Assembly (NCBI RefSeq): GCF_002234675.1
Contig: NC_019880.2
Span: forward strand, 13,443,756-13,507,755
Reading direction: 5' to 3'
Source: Oryzias latipes
Lineage: Eukaryota; Chordata; Actinopteri; Beloniformes; Adrianichthyidae
DNA: 64,000 nt
Shown here: in pieces, positions 51,071-62,244 of the stretch
Layout of the letters: each line of letters opens with the position of its first letter
Numbering within the stretch: the first letter of the stretch is position 1
The notes under the pieces: generated by a model
The model's input: the letters and a program-made list of their open reading frames with translations, nothing else
What the model was told of the DNA's origin: nothing
Database searches by the model: none
Translations under genes and position numbers: made by a program

Positions 51071-53100
51071 ACTACACTAAGAAGTGGTTGTCTGAAGGGC
51101 AGCCTAAAGTCAGCGGCCTCCATTCTCAAGTTACACTCCCGCTTGGCTTCAAGGGCCCTCCCAGTGTGGAGCAGAGGATTATAAACAGAGGGACTGTCCC
51201 AGTGTCCCCCACTCCCACAGCTTGTATTGTTTCTCGCTCAGGGATGTTTGATCCCTCCTTTATCTTTAAATACCTAGGGGACACCAGCTCATTCCTTTTT
51301 TAGCTTTCTACCACATGCACCAACTAGAACACCCAGCTAAGTTACCGCCTGAGCTGGGGAACGGCAACTTAATGTCAATATAAGAGCAACTTTATTTGTC
51401 TAAGTTTGTTTGTTTCATCTCTAGATGCTTGCAGCCTCTCAGTAGTTTCTGTTTAAATTATGAAAAGTGCTGCCCTGTGTGGAGATGTGTGCTCACAACA
51501 TGATCTAATCTGGAGTCCCAAAATCATTTTGATTAAAAATAAAGAAAAAAATTAGGAAATGTGTGCAAAAACTCTTGAAGAGCTGAGGGCAAGGTGAGCT
51601 GTGTGTATTACTGAAATGTTTCACTAGATGATGCTGTTACCCTTCTGTAAGAAGAAAACTGTGGCCAACTCAAAAGCTCAAAAATATTTTGTACATTCCT
51701 ATGAAATAAGTAAAGGTCAGACACGTGAGGAGGAGTATCTGTTCAGGCTGTTTTTGTTTTAATTTGAGCATGTCGCGTTCGTTCAATCTTCATTACAAAG
51801 GATGCTCTGTTTTATCAGAGGCTCTCTAATTCCGAACATAATTTCATATTGCTCTGTTTGAGTCCAAGCAGCGCTGGCCGGAGGCGCTCAAACAACTGAA
51901 GGTACTTTATTTGTTTTCTTTCATTATACGAGGGGTCACCAAGTTTTGTTCAGAAAATGTCACACAACAAATTAATTTGAGCAAAGCACTTTGCCTCCAT
52001 CGGAGGCATTTTAATTGAGTTGAGAATGTAACTCAATTTGCTGAAGAAGACATATCTAATTGAAAAGAAATGTCTATTAAAAGATTGCTGAGGTTTATTG
52101 TCTCCAGTCTTTGTCATCAAACAGTCAAAGCAATGTTTTAATTTCCTTAATGTTATCTTTTCTGATGTAATTGGTGCTTGGGTACTAAGCTGTTTTTTCA
52201 ATTAAATGTTTGGCGTGGCATTGTACACTTAAACAGTGACGCCAAAATAGCAACACAAATGGAACGGCAAATGTTTGCAAACATGCATATGTTTGTGTTT
52301 TTCCATATTTATCTCAAGATAGTGATCATAATATTTTCTAGACGTGCAAAATGGTTGCCTGGAAGAAAGAGTTAACGGGTTTGTGGAATTTTGCTTTAGT
52401 GGCACAACTGATATGAGGTCACCTCTGGGCATTAGTCATGAAAAGGGAATGCATTGTGGCCGTTTTCAAGACATGGCAGTTGTTCGCATCCGCAGCGCTC
52501 ACACAATGAATGCAGGCCTTAGAAAGTTGACTTGAATTGGCTTCGCTGGACATTGTGAACAGCATAGTTTGGGGGGCGTTTCACAGCTGGCTGCTGGACG
52601 TGGATTAGAGGCACCTTAGGGGCTCAACATTACAAACATTCAGATGTGCTCACATGGCATGACAGTAGTCAAAGGACACAATAACACACTTTCTCCTTAT
52701 TTTAATTTAGTGCATCTTTAATTTCAACACTCATTCAGTACAATGTTTATACGAAAAGGGTTGAACAAAGATTCATTTAGTTCATCTTACATTACAGAAC
52801 AAATATCAAACACCTCATTTAACATAAAACTACAATACACTGAAACAACACTGACAGCTATGAAATAAAACACAAATGACAAAAATCTGGATGCTGACGT
52901 ATAAAAAAATCAAAAATCTACTCTAGGAATGATTTTATTTTTGTAACCGTTTTAGACAACTACAAATTCCACCACTGCTTAGACAAAAATAAAAACAAAA
53001 TACTGGTAATCACCATTTACTTTTTTCCTTAATTTTACTTTTTTAAGTGCAGAAAAGAAAATTTCTGATTTTTAAATTTAAAGCTTAAAAATACTTTTTT

Positions 53101-53106
53101 TTTATT
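53101..53106 (-). terminator. Possible polyadenylation signal of prox2
   Basis: TTTATT on the + strand reads AATAAA on the minus strand, about 100 bp after the prox2 stop codon. A second candidate is at 52934-52939. The choice between them cannot be made from sequence. Confidence 0.35.
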
Positions 53107-53206
53107 AATTTCATTTTTACACTCAAAATGCACCACAAGAAACAAATAAATATATTATTGCCAAGCAAAAAGTCACTCTTTCCCTGTACACCATCCTTCA
53201 CCCTGC

Positions 53207-53374
53207 CTACATGCAGGAGGAAGTCTTGAACTCTTCTGGGACTTCACTGTCCATCTTACAAATCACTTTGTAGATGGACTTCTTCCAAGAGGAGTCGGAA
53301 TCTTTGGATGCACTGATGGCGTTGTAAAACTCATGTAAGGTGATTTCAGCAACCTCCAGGAACCTGTCAGGGAC
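53207..53374 (-). CDS. prox2: prox2 coding exon 4: prospero domain, residues 603-657 and stop
   Basis: Acceptor cccttaag before 53374; the stop TAG is at 53209-53207. It encodes VPDRFLEVAEITLHEFYNAI, then KDSDSSWKKSIYKVICKMDS, ending EVPEEFKTSSCM. The SWKKxIYKVI motif is the prospero-domain signature. The protein ends a few residues earlier than PROX1, which continues past the FKS/T position with a short leucine-rich tail, so the extreme C-terminus is trimmed relative to that paralogue. No evidence of truncation by mutation. Confidence 0.94.
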   Translation of the reverse strand, partial: VPDRFLEVAEITLHEFYNAISASKDSDSSWKKSIYKVICKMDSEVPEEFKTSSCM

Positions 53375-54794
53375 CTTAAGGGAAAAAAGGTGGGAAGAAG
53401 AGAATTACATACAGTACAATAATCGAATTTTTAAAAGCCATTTATGAATTATTGCTTCGTAACTCTGCCCAATCGGAATCTGTGGGGTAAAATCATTGAC
53501 ATTTAACCTCTTGACTCTTTAATTTATTTCCAGCTACGAAAAAAAATTTCTATGATCTAGATGCTGAATTAAGGTAAATTTGGAGCCAAAGGGGATTGAT
53601 GTGTATTTGCATTTTTGGGCGTCACAGGCAAAGGATTTTGTAGCAGCCATCGATTAATTGTAGTTGAACATTTGTTTTCAACTATAATATTATTTTTATT
53701 TTTAAAATGTATGAGAAAATTCTGTCGCACTACTCTTCTAGAAGGAATATGTTGCATTAAAAAAAAATCCAGATCACATTCAATCCTAATTCCAAAAAAA
53801 ATCAAAAGAAAAAAATTCTGGATCTCTTAGATTTTTGTAAATTAATGTAATGTAAAATTTATTAAATGTGATGATTTATATAGCTGTGATAACTTGAAGG
53901 TGGCTGGTGACTGTAAAAACCCATAAACAACAAATCAATAAATAACAGATGGATGGACAAGATTGTGGGAGGAGCTTTTCCCTGAGCACTGAGTTCCCAT
54001 CCACTCGCCAGTTACCACAACAGTTGTTGGTACAAGTTATTTTTCTTTCCACTCATGTCCTGAATAAAAAGCATCCCTGGGAAAGGAATGTCTTGGTCCT
54101 AAGGTAAAGAAAACGGTCTCATCCCTTTCCCACCAAACAGCCTTCTCCCTCGGAATCCACAGCGTCTTTCTCAGCATTCCGCATCAGTAGCAATCTCGGT
54201 CTCGCTCAGGCATACTGGCTCTCTAATCCCAAGTTGTTTTAGCGGGATTTTGCGGCTTCCTCTTCCCACAGCGTGATAAAGCATCACTCTGGAGTTTGGA
54301 TAACGGCTGCAAAGGCTGGTCGGCCGCAGGTGCAGTGTGACACACAGGTCAGCACATGAACATACATGATGAAGGGCTGTAATGCGTCTTTGGGCTTGTC
54401 ACTGCGATAACCACCTCACCTCCAAAAGGATATTTCTTTATCTAGTAAATGTATTAATCATAAACCGTCTTTGAACATCAAACAAAAAAAAAGTCTTCAA
54501 GAATGTTTTTTTTCATGTTATACTTCAAATGCATAGTTCAATCACGTAGAGCTGCCTAGTAAATTCCTTCTTTGTGAGCTTTTCCATCTGTTGCAGTGTG
54601 CATCCAATGAGCAACAAATAACAAATAAATATAGTCCTTACATAGATTTATACAAAAAAATCCCTGTCTAAATAAGAAAAGGCAACTTATGCGTTCTCTG
54701 TTTCTGTAATCGCTGGCTAACATGGATCGTGAGCTGAGCACGGGCTTCTTTTTATATTAATGACATGTTGTTGCAACCGTTGAGCAACACTTAC
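53375..54794 (-). other. prox2 intron 3
   Basis: GT-AG intron of 1420 bp. Near 53503 a TTAACCTCTTGACTCTTTAA resembles one end of the small MITE family (compare 7950-8098), with no clear partner end. Otherwise nothing recognised. Confidence 0.75.
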
Positions 54795-54989
54795 GTGAAA
54801 GTCGTTGGCTTTATTGTAGTGCATGTTCAGCGCTCGAAACAGCTCGGAATCTCTGCTGACTGTGATGTCTTTGACGTCCCTGATGCCGTCAGCGATCGCC
54901 TGTCTGGCAAACTTCTCCATCTGGATGTAGTAAAACTCCCTGAAGTTGCTGAACCACTTAATCAGCTGGGAGGTGATGCAGCGGTTGAA
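54795..54989 (-). CDS. prox2: prox2 coding exon 3: homeodomain core, residues 538-602
   Basis: Acceptor tttccag before 54989 and donor gtaagt after 54795. It encodes 65 residues with FNRCITSQLIKWFSNFREFY, YIQMEKFARQAI and ELFRALNMHYNKANDFH. KWFSNFREFYYIQMEK is the DNA-recognition helix of the atypical homeodomain, and the remainder begins the four-helix prospero domain that is fused to it structurally. Phase 0 at both ends. Confidence 0.95.
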
Positions 54990-56145
54990 CTGGAAATGGA
55001 GAAAAAACAATTCTAGATGAAAGCTGCGGACATTTTTGGAGTTTGAGGTTAATGTTGTCTTGGTTGAACTCTTAGCAGCCATCAATATTACTCAAATGTT
55101 AATTAAATCACAAATGTATTTATGTATTTATTTTCATAATGGTTTCTGAAAGCATATAAATTGGATTTAGTTCATGTAGGGCAAAACACCACCTGATAAT
55201 TAGTTACTCTACGTGACCTTAACTGCTCTGATCTTTTCCCACCAATGTCCAGGATGAAAAAACATCTGTCAGAGCTCTGTGTTTATAAACTCAGTCTTGA
55301 CATTAGTCTTGTTATTCTATCTCATCACCCAGAAAGACAGAAAAAAAATGCCTAAGGGCTGGGCAAGCATCAAAGACGCTTCTTCTCTCTGGTGTGGTGG
55401 ATGAGAAAGCGGCACCACAAGGACAGAAGGAAGCTTCCCTCTCATTGACTCTGGCTGATAGGATGGAATCAGACACTGGGATTATGTAGTCTTTTGTTCA
55501 GTGCCACTTCCCACCACAGGATTGTAAGAAAGGAGGAGACATTTGCAGGGCCCGAGCAACAGCATCAGGTTGGAACAGATTGAGAGGCTATCTTTATAGG
55601 AACAAGATTGTAGGGAAAAGCTGTGATGTGTTAAGGCAAAAAAGGATATCAGGAAAAAGATGGAAGGGAGACAGAGGAAAAGACCAAAAACATGAGGACA
55701 TGCTAAAGGAAACAATAAGAGGAAAGAAAAGGATGACCAAGCCAAAATACACAGGATGTTGTGTTTGGGACCAGCTTAACATTGCCTGGTTGCAACAGCA
55801 CAAGTCTCAAATACCAACTCTCTGTTGATACCCAATGGCAATGCCTTGCCTACAGAGTCCTTTGTCACTCCATTTGCTGACTGGAGAGGCTTTTTTACAG
55901 AGAGAATGCCCCTGTATCTCCCTCTGCCCCCAGGACATACTAGCAGCTCAGCGCCTTTGTTATTTAAACCCTGTGCCTTTTTGTTTCTCTCCTCGGACAC
56001 ACTGCAGATTTTTTTCTGTCCCAAACACACAGTGACAGGTAGACACCAGGGGGTAAAACGCAGGACAAACCATTCTATGGCTTGTTGACTTGTGAAGATT
56101 ACAAAAAAAAAAATTTCCTTTTAGAGGTGCATTAAAAACAATTAC
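54990..56145 (-). other. prox2 intron 2
   Basis: GT-AG intron of 1156 bp. Open frames in it have no support. No repeat or conserved motif was recognised. Confidence 0.75.
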
Positions 56146-56253
56146 CTTAACATCAGGGAAGTATGTTTTCAGCACATTGGAGCTGGGGTAGCGGGTGTAG
56201 AAGAACATCAGCTTCGCCTTCTTCAGATGACTGGGAGTGAGTCCCTCCTGGAT
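56146..56253 (-). CDS. prox2: prox2 coding exon 2: start of homeo-prospero domain, residues 502-537
   Basis: Begins right after the AC of the U12-type intron and ends before donor gtaattg at 56145. It encodes 36 residues, [20 protein letters not shown] through [15 protein letters not shown], the first helix region of the prospero-type homeodomain. [15 protein letters not shown] is essentially invariant in the family. The open frame extends upstream to an ATG at 56352, but that part is intronic. Confidence 0.94.
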
Positions 56254-57931
56254 GTTCACATTTGCGTTAAGGAAAGGTGACAATTTAATCTCAGTCAAAA
56301 GCACACACAGACATGCAAAGCGATAGTCGGCCAGAGTATTGTGTTGCCTCAATCTTCGGCTAAATTGAATTTCACTAAAGAACAGCTCGGCTCTAACTGG
56401 GGAGTCAATAAAGATTCTAACATGTGCTTATTGGCAAAACAGAATAATGAATTCGATTAGGGATTTTTAATTAGAGAGCAAAGCACTTTATGGCTGGGAA
56501 TTAAGTATGCTTGTTTGGAAATGTTGTGAAAGGAGATGCTGATTTTCCGATGTAATTGAGTTGATTTAAAGACGGCGTATGTTGCATGTTTTTTTTTTTC
56601 TACCAAAAAAAACAAGATATCATTTTTAAAATTCCAAATTTCCACCAAACGTAATTAATCAGAATATATATATTTTTTAGTAAATCATAATTAAAATGTG
56701 TTCAGTTACCTGTGAACATGTCGGTGTTATTTTTTTTATACAAATGCAGTTCTTTTACAAGTTTCACCCCTAAGGCAACAAAGGTGCACAGGATCATTTC
56801 CTCTGTAGTCCACCACCTCGCCTTAGGTCATAATATCTTCTTATCAGGTCAGCACACCACACATTTATTAGGGAATACTACCTTTGAAATAAAAAAGTTT
56901 GGATGAAAGATTTATGTGGCATTGTTCAAAGGGAAGCAGAGCTCTTTGCACTGTAAAGATAAAGTGAATCCTGAGAGGTACCACATCATATTCTTCTCTA
57001 AAGCCTTGCAACGAGAAGATAGACAAAATTCATTACCTCTGGGGCTCCGCCTTAAGAGTATTTGTATAATGATGAATATTAAGGAATTTATTTTTCAGAT
57101 TGCTTCGTCTAATGGAGGTATAATATATGTTCTGAAGATGTCAGCACTGGCAAAATAAAAGCAATGCAGCTATTATTCTGTGTTCGACAAAACAAACATA
57201 ACAGCGCTGAATTCACGGGCAACGGATTCTGTTATCTTGCACTCAAGTTCAATCGTATACCTTCTGACAAAGGTATCCAACAACAAATGCTCAAGACAAG
57301 AGCTCAAGTGTTATGGTAGGAAGGCACTTGTGGTTTCCACCAGCACTCAGATGTGACCTTTTAGATGCACCCCTATCACTCTGATGGTGTAGAAATAGAT
57401 CCTGCACCTTTTCAAGTAAAAAAAAAAAAAAACGATACGTCCTGCAACAGAAACTGAAGCTTTCTCTGCCTTTGAAAAATTGGCTTTTGTTCCTGGCAAT
57501 TCTTATCAAAGCCTTGTATTCCTTTTTATTTGTCTTCTTCTAGACTTAAAGTCATTACTCTGCTTAGATTAAAGAAGATGCTATAATTTTCTGTGGGGTT
57601 AGTGAGATCAAAGGGAAAATTCTCCTTGAAGTTTGGAACAGGAAACTGCCCAGGCTGAAGTGAACCTCAGTCCACCATTGTTCCGTTAGATGAGCTAAAA
57701 TATAGGATAAATAGACAATGTATTTAAAAAAAAAAGAAAGAATATTTTTGCTATTCTGTTGAAAGAACCAAAAATATTATATGTGAGGCATTTAAATTGT
57801 TTACTTGCAATGTTTACAATGTTTGAAAATATTTAATATTATAAAAAAAAGTTGACTTCTATTCTTAGTTTATTTTGAATTGAATTGTTGCATAATTATT
57901 TAAATCAATATTATTTCAGGAAAAAGGATAT
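56254..57931 (-). other. U12-type AT-AC intron of prox2
   Basis: The 1678-bp intron starts ATATCCTTTTT (57931 downward), the canonical minor-spliceosome 5' splice site. It contains the exact branch element TTCCTTAAC (56274-56266), and its AC end is at 56255-56254, 13 nt past the branch adenosine. Removing it joins MSLN to [12 protein letters not shown] in frame. The only GT near the exon end (TACAT|GTCCCT) is in the wrong phase for the only nearby AG (ATCCAG|GAG). Drosophila prospero has a known AT-AC twintron at its homeodomain, and PROX genes share this intron class. Confidence 0.88.
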
Positions 57932-59434
57932 ATTGAGGGACATGTAAGGATTTCTTTCAGCCATGTTCTGAAGCTCGCCGCACTCAATTTTGACGTGGGG
58001 GAGGCACAGATTATCAACTGCCACTGCCCCCAAAGATGAGGAGACCTTGGACCTCATGGAAATGGTGTCCCAGGGCAGATCCACTGATTCTGGGGAGGTT
58101 CTGTCCATGGATGGAGGCATGCAGGAGAGAGCAGCGAAGTTGGAGTGTGGTCCATACTTGAGGAGGTGCTCCAGAATGTGGCTTTCGTGCAGCGGAGCGC
58201 TGTAGTTGTACTGAAAGGGTGCCTGGTGTATGGGGTAAGGCCTCTTCACTGTCGGGGCGATGGAGGTCACAGGAGTTGCGATTGGCTTGCGGACAACCAG
58301 CGACAATGCTTCTGTCTGGTCCTGCGGGCTCTGAGCCTCTGAGCTTTCAAAGAACTTCAACGGCTGCGATTTCACTCTTGCCTCTTCAGCCTGGGGCTGA
58401 TCAGTGTTGGAGTTGCCCTGCTGGCCCTTTCTGTCTGCACGTAAGCTGATGTGTAGCTCGGGTGATGAGGACATACGCTGCTGAGGAGATAAATCCGGTC
58501 CTGTCGAAGAGACCTTCTTAAACACCCTGTCTACACAATCATTGACAGCCTTGGAGAGCTCTTTCTTCAGAGTTTCCTGTAGGCTCTGACTTTCCCCTTG
58601 GTGTACCAGGGAACCAATCCCTGTCTTTTGATCCTTACAATCTGCAGTCACTCTCCTTTTTTTCCTCTCAAAGTCATCTTCTGCATTTATGTAGCACGGT
58701 TTGTTGTTTTCCTCCACATTCTCATGATCAGAATCAGCATCTAAAGTGTCATTTTTTTCATATTCAGGTTCTTCTTGGTTGTAAACTTGCATAAACTTTT
58801 CCTGGAGCTGATGAAGAAGCCTTTGCATGCTGTGCAGCTGCTCCTTCAGCTTGTGGCACTCTTCCTCTTTGATGTTGGTGTTTTCACTGTTTCTGCTGCT
58901 GGGTTGTCTGCTCACCTGTCCTCCTGCAGCACCGTGTTCTTGATGCTGAGGCAATCTCTGCTTGCGCTTGTTCTCCCTGTACGACTCTCTCGTCTCTCTC
59001 CCAGGCCTCTCGTTGTCTCCGTGCTGCCTGCTGTTCGGAGAACCAGTCATGACCCGTATAATGTTCTCCACCCGGGCTCTCTTGGCCTGCAGATAATCGG
59101 TCAATGGTGGCTCTTCCTCCGGGCTGGCTGCTGCAGAGGTGTGTCCGGTGGGGGATGTGGCCTCCACCGTGCTGTCCTTTGATGAGACACTGCTCTGATC
59201 CTCCTGGCCGGAGTCGGCAGCGGTGGAGAGGTAAAAACTGTTCTCGTCCAGCACCCTTTTGCTGTGGACTGACTTTCGAAGGAGTTGGGAAATGATGGAC
59301 CCGCTTGAATATGAGGTCAGAGGCTCATCATACATGTTTTTGCGAAAGCAGGGCATCATGACATCAGACTTGTCGTCCTCTAAGCAGCCATCACATGAGT
59401 TGTGCATGCTTTGGTCGGGAAGACTTAGGTTCAT
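57932..59434 (-). CDS. prox2: prox2 coding exon 1: N-terminal region, residues 1-501
   Basis: ATG at 59434; the exon ends after the asparagine codon of NPYMSLN, where ATATCCTTTTT begins the intron. The frame continues six codons into the intron (ISFFLK, then TAA), so an ORF caller overextends it. Features: SIISQLLRKSV at 46-56, serine/acidic stretch 72-110, AKRARVENII at 117-126, basic RENKRKQR (153-160) as a likely nuclear localisation signal, coiled coil about 190-218, ERKKRR at 256-261, LKKELSKAVNDCVDRVFKKV at 289-308, VKRPYPIHQAPFQYNY at 396-411 and LEHLLKYGPH at 421-430. VKIE at 481-484 fits the SUMO consensus. The start is supported by an upstream acceptor tcatttcag giving a 60-nt 5' leader (59435-59494). 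Confidence 0.93.
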
Positions 59435-59494
59435 GTTTACTGTGGATTTTCACAATGCGCATGAAAAAAAACTACGGCTTTGAAAGACAAGAAT
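59435..59494 (-). other. prox2 5' untranslated segment of exon 1
   Basis: A good acceptor (CTTGTCATTTCAG, read on the minus strand, ending at 59495) lies 60 nt before the ATG. The coding exon therefore probably starts here and is spliced to an upstream noncoding exon. The alternative is unspliced transcription from a nearer promoter. Confidence 0.5.
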
Positions 59495-60647
59495 CTGAAA
59501 TGACAAGTAAGTAAAAAACATGTTAAAATAATCAACTTTATCATGAATTTGCATCACTCAAATTGTTTTTGTTGAATTCTTATAAAAAGAGACTGATTTA
59601 GATTTAAAAATGTGCTTCCTTTATTTTCTCTTGTTCTGATAAAAACATTTGCATTGCTATATTTAAAATAGAGACAAACTTGTGACTTTAAATATAAAAC
59701 CTACAAAGAAACTTGGCAGATATGACATGTCATTGTATCTTTTTATTATTAAAATGTAATAATTTTACTTTTTTTCTGACATATAGTATTTATATTTCAG
59801 GGATGAAAAGAAGACTAAAAACAAGAAGCCTTAAATTATTTTGGGATCCTCTGTGTTCACTTCAAAGAATAATAAATAAATAAATTCAAATCTTAAATAA
59901 AAAAGTGTTTTGTATCTTTTCATCTCTGGATAGGCATAATAGTTAAAGAACAGATAAAAGAACTCTATAATAGCAACAAAAGGTAAATTCCATCTCAGGA
60001 GAGCCGTAGACAAGAAAAGGAGAAATGTCTGAGTATCCATTATTTACTAGAGAAACTATCATGAAAAAGCTCTTGGTTTTCTGAGGTTTTCACTCCAAAG
60101 AAAGATCTGGATGGCTGTTGTTGGTTTAAAAACGAATTAGAAACTCAGTTGCTCAACTAAGAGGAGATTTTTATTTTAAAAATTACAAATAACTTTATTA
60201 AAATAGATTCTTCTTTTTTTCTTTTTTTCTTTTTAAAGGTGTCACATACAAGTTCGTTTAAGGGAATTGTTAGTAAAGAAATTACACCTTAGGTAAGTCT
60301 ATGTTAGGAGGCTGCAACTACTGTTCTTTTATTTATATATATTAAATTAATTAAAACCACCCAATAATTTTTTTTAAATATTTTTTATTATTTGAGGAAT
60401 GGCAATGCAACTGTGTTAAATACATATTTGAATAAAAGCACATTCATAATTACTTTGACATGCTACCACTTTTATACAAAAGAAGCATAACCTTCACTAA
60501 TAAATATATATTCTATGTATTAGTTAGTAAACGTGTATCTATGAGTTACACTGCTGCAAGGAAATCACACCTTTCTCAAACGAAAACCACAAGACAGACA
60601 TAAAATGTACAGAGGCAAAGCAGGCTGCAGGCATGCAAGATACTCAC

Positions 60648-60850
60648 TTTGGGTCTGCGGTGTGACCGCGTTGGCTGTGAGCGGCAGTGATGGGACACAA
60701 CCTGTTGCGCTGCAAGAAGTGCTGCCGAGTTGCTGGCCTGCACGGACTGAGAGTTGGCTGGTGGGGGTGCGGCGAAGTCGATGCTGAAGAGCTGGGGCGT
60801 GGCCGCATGCGCACAGGGAGGGGGTCAGGGCGCGTTACCCAAAAGTCCTC
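60648..60850 (-). promoter_or_regulatory. Probable noncoding first exon and promoter of prox2
   Basis: A locally CpG-rich, GC-rich island in otherwise AT-rich sequence. On the minus strand it contains GCGCCCTGACCCCCTCCCTG and ends at a good donor, CCCAAA|GTGAGT (donor GT at 60647-60646), which pairs in principle with the acceptor at 59495. No TATA box is evident. An E-box CACGTG is at about 60953. Transcript evidence would be needed to fix the start. Confidence 0.45.
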
Positions 60851-60975
60851 TTCAGAGTGACAGCCACAGTGGTTTGGGTGCTGAGTTGATGAAGACCAAA
60901 GGGCTTTCAGGAGGAGTACTTATGCGCAATCTCATCATATGTGATGCCTTATCACGTGTTGAAATAAATAAATAG

Positions 60976-62220
60976 ATAAAAAAAAAAGAACTGAAAGGTT
61001 AATTAACACAAAACAAGCTGATAATTATTGAAGTGGAAAAAAAACTCAAAAGAAATTTTAAGGCAATGTTCGCTTTAATGCATATGACATAAACTATTTC
61101 AAACACGGTCACATATTCTGTTTCCGTCTACCCCATCATTATAATTACTGTTGATGTAGATTATCAATATTCATTAATGGTAAGAAAAAATAGTAAAATT
61201 TGGTTTATCTCAGTCATAAGGTATTTTACGGGCTAAGGGAGCACCTGCAGACTTACATCAGTCCAATACTATAGGGCAAATGTCAGTTGTTCACAGTTCA
61301 GCATATCCCTTCAGGTGTTACCACAGCAAATCAGCTTTCATTAATCGCACAGGTGGTTTGACAAAAATTTTTACAACAGTGACAAAAATCTTGCCCAATC
61401 AGTACTGCGTCTAAATAAACACCGAGCTTGATTTAAGCATCCAGCAGCGAGTCACAATACGCTTCTTTTTAATCAATTTAATTGCAAAAATCTTCATCAA
61501 AAGTAACCCTGTGCAAATAGTAGTACACTTGAAGTTTATTTTACTAAGTATTCTTGAGTATAAGTGTAGCATGTTTACTGTAGACTAGGTGCGTGTGGTA
61601 TCAGAATTACACTAATCGAGTACTTCTTCAGGCAAAATTTTGAAGATTTCAATATATAGATACTATATAAAAAGCAAATTTCAAGTATACTGCCTCACTT
61701 TTAGCATAGACGACATATACTTGCGGTACACTTACATTATTTTTTTGCTGAGGTAAGTAAAAAAATACACACAGCTAAAATCACACAAAATGTGCAAAAT
61801 GTTCAGAAACAGTTAAATATTTTTACACGGACTACATTTTTGTTTACTGAATTCAAGTTTGCGGGCTTAATCATCAACAGGTGTACTACGTGTATTTTTT
61901 AGTTGCATTAAAATTGGTCATTTTTAAAATAGGATAAAAAAAACAAATCCAAATGGACCTCAATGAGCATTTTAAAATGATAATTTATGTATTTAATATC
62001 GTCAAAACTGATTGCATTTTCTTATTTTTTATTTGTTTGTTTTGTTGTTTAGCTGAGTCAGATATACTATTTTAATTATTGTGCTTATCTGCATTTCATC
62101 TATTGTAACTAGATTACACGCCATTATAACTGTATTTGGTCCATATTTTCATCAATCATAATTTATCTTTATTGCACACAGTATTTACAACATACAAGAT
62201 CTTTACAGTCTGCACCTCCA
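60976..62220. other. prox2-dlst intergenic spacer
   Basis: AT-rich sequence between the divergent promoters. No reading frame, RNA gene or repeat was recognised. Confidence 0.6.
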
Positions 62221-62244
62221 TGTACCCAAGGGTTCGCTTGATTT

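Larger units (their letters stand above)
46084..53206. other. Intergenic region and probable prox2 3' untranslated region
   Basis: No gene was recognised up to the prox2 stop at 53207. A transposon-end-like GGCACTTTCACACTGAGC (near 46515) has no partner. Three candidate regulatory blocks are listed separately. About 52700-53206 is AT-rich and is probably the prox2 3' UTR. On its minus strand, AATAAA hexamers occur at 53101-53106 and 52934-52939. Confidence 0.6.
53207..59494 (-). other. prox2: prox2 locus (prospero homeobox 2)
   Basis: Prospero-family homeobox transcription factor acting in the nucleus. Four coding exons (59434-57932, 56253-56146, 54989-54795, 53374-53207) join in phase 0 throughout to 657 codons plus stop. 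The N-terminal exon carries a conserved SIISQLLRKSV motif (46-56), a basic AKRARVENIIRVMTG segment (117-131), a leucine-rich coiled coil (about 190-218), LKKELSKAVNDCVDRVFKKV (289-308) and HESHILEHLLKYGPHSNF (416-433). The C-terminal 156 residues form the joint homeo-prospero domain. Assignment to prox2 rather than prox1 or prox3 rests mainly on the head-to-head neighbour dlst, the same arrangement as human PROX2-DLST. The first intron is U12-type. Confidence 0.88.

Noticed and set aside
56254..56352. Upstream ATG-containing frame leading into prox2 exon 2
   Set aside because: It lies within the intron and has no family similarity before IQEGL; it is open by chance.
57911..57931. Extension of the prox2 exon 1 frame to the TAA (ISFFLK)
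   Set aside because: These bases are the U12-type 5' splice site (ATATCCTTTTT) and downstream intron; splicing here gives a perfect family-consistent join.
57932..57950. GT donor in CCTTACAT|GTCCCT for prox2 exon 1
   Set aside because: Poor donor context, and its phase does not match the only nearby AG (ATCCAG) before exon 2.
58775..59182. 135-codon + strand frame
   Set aside because: Antisense shadow of prox2 coding exon 1, without independent features.
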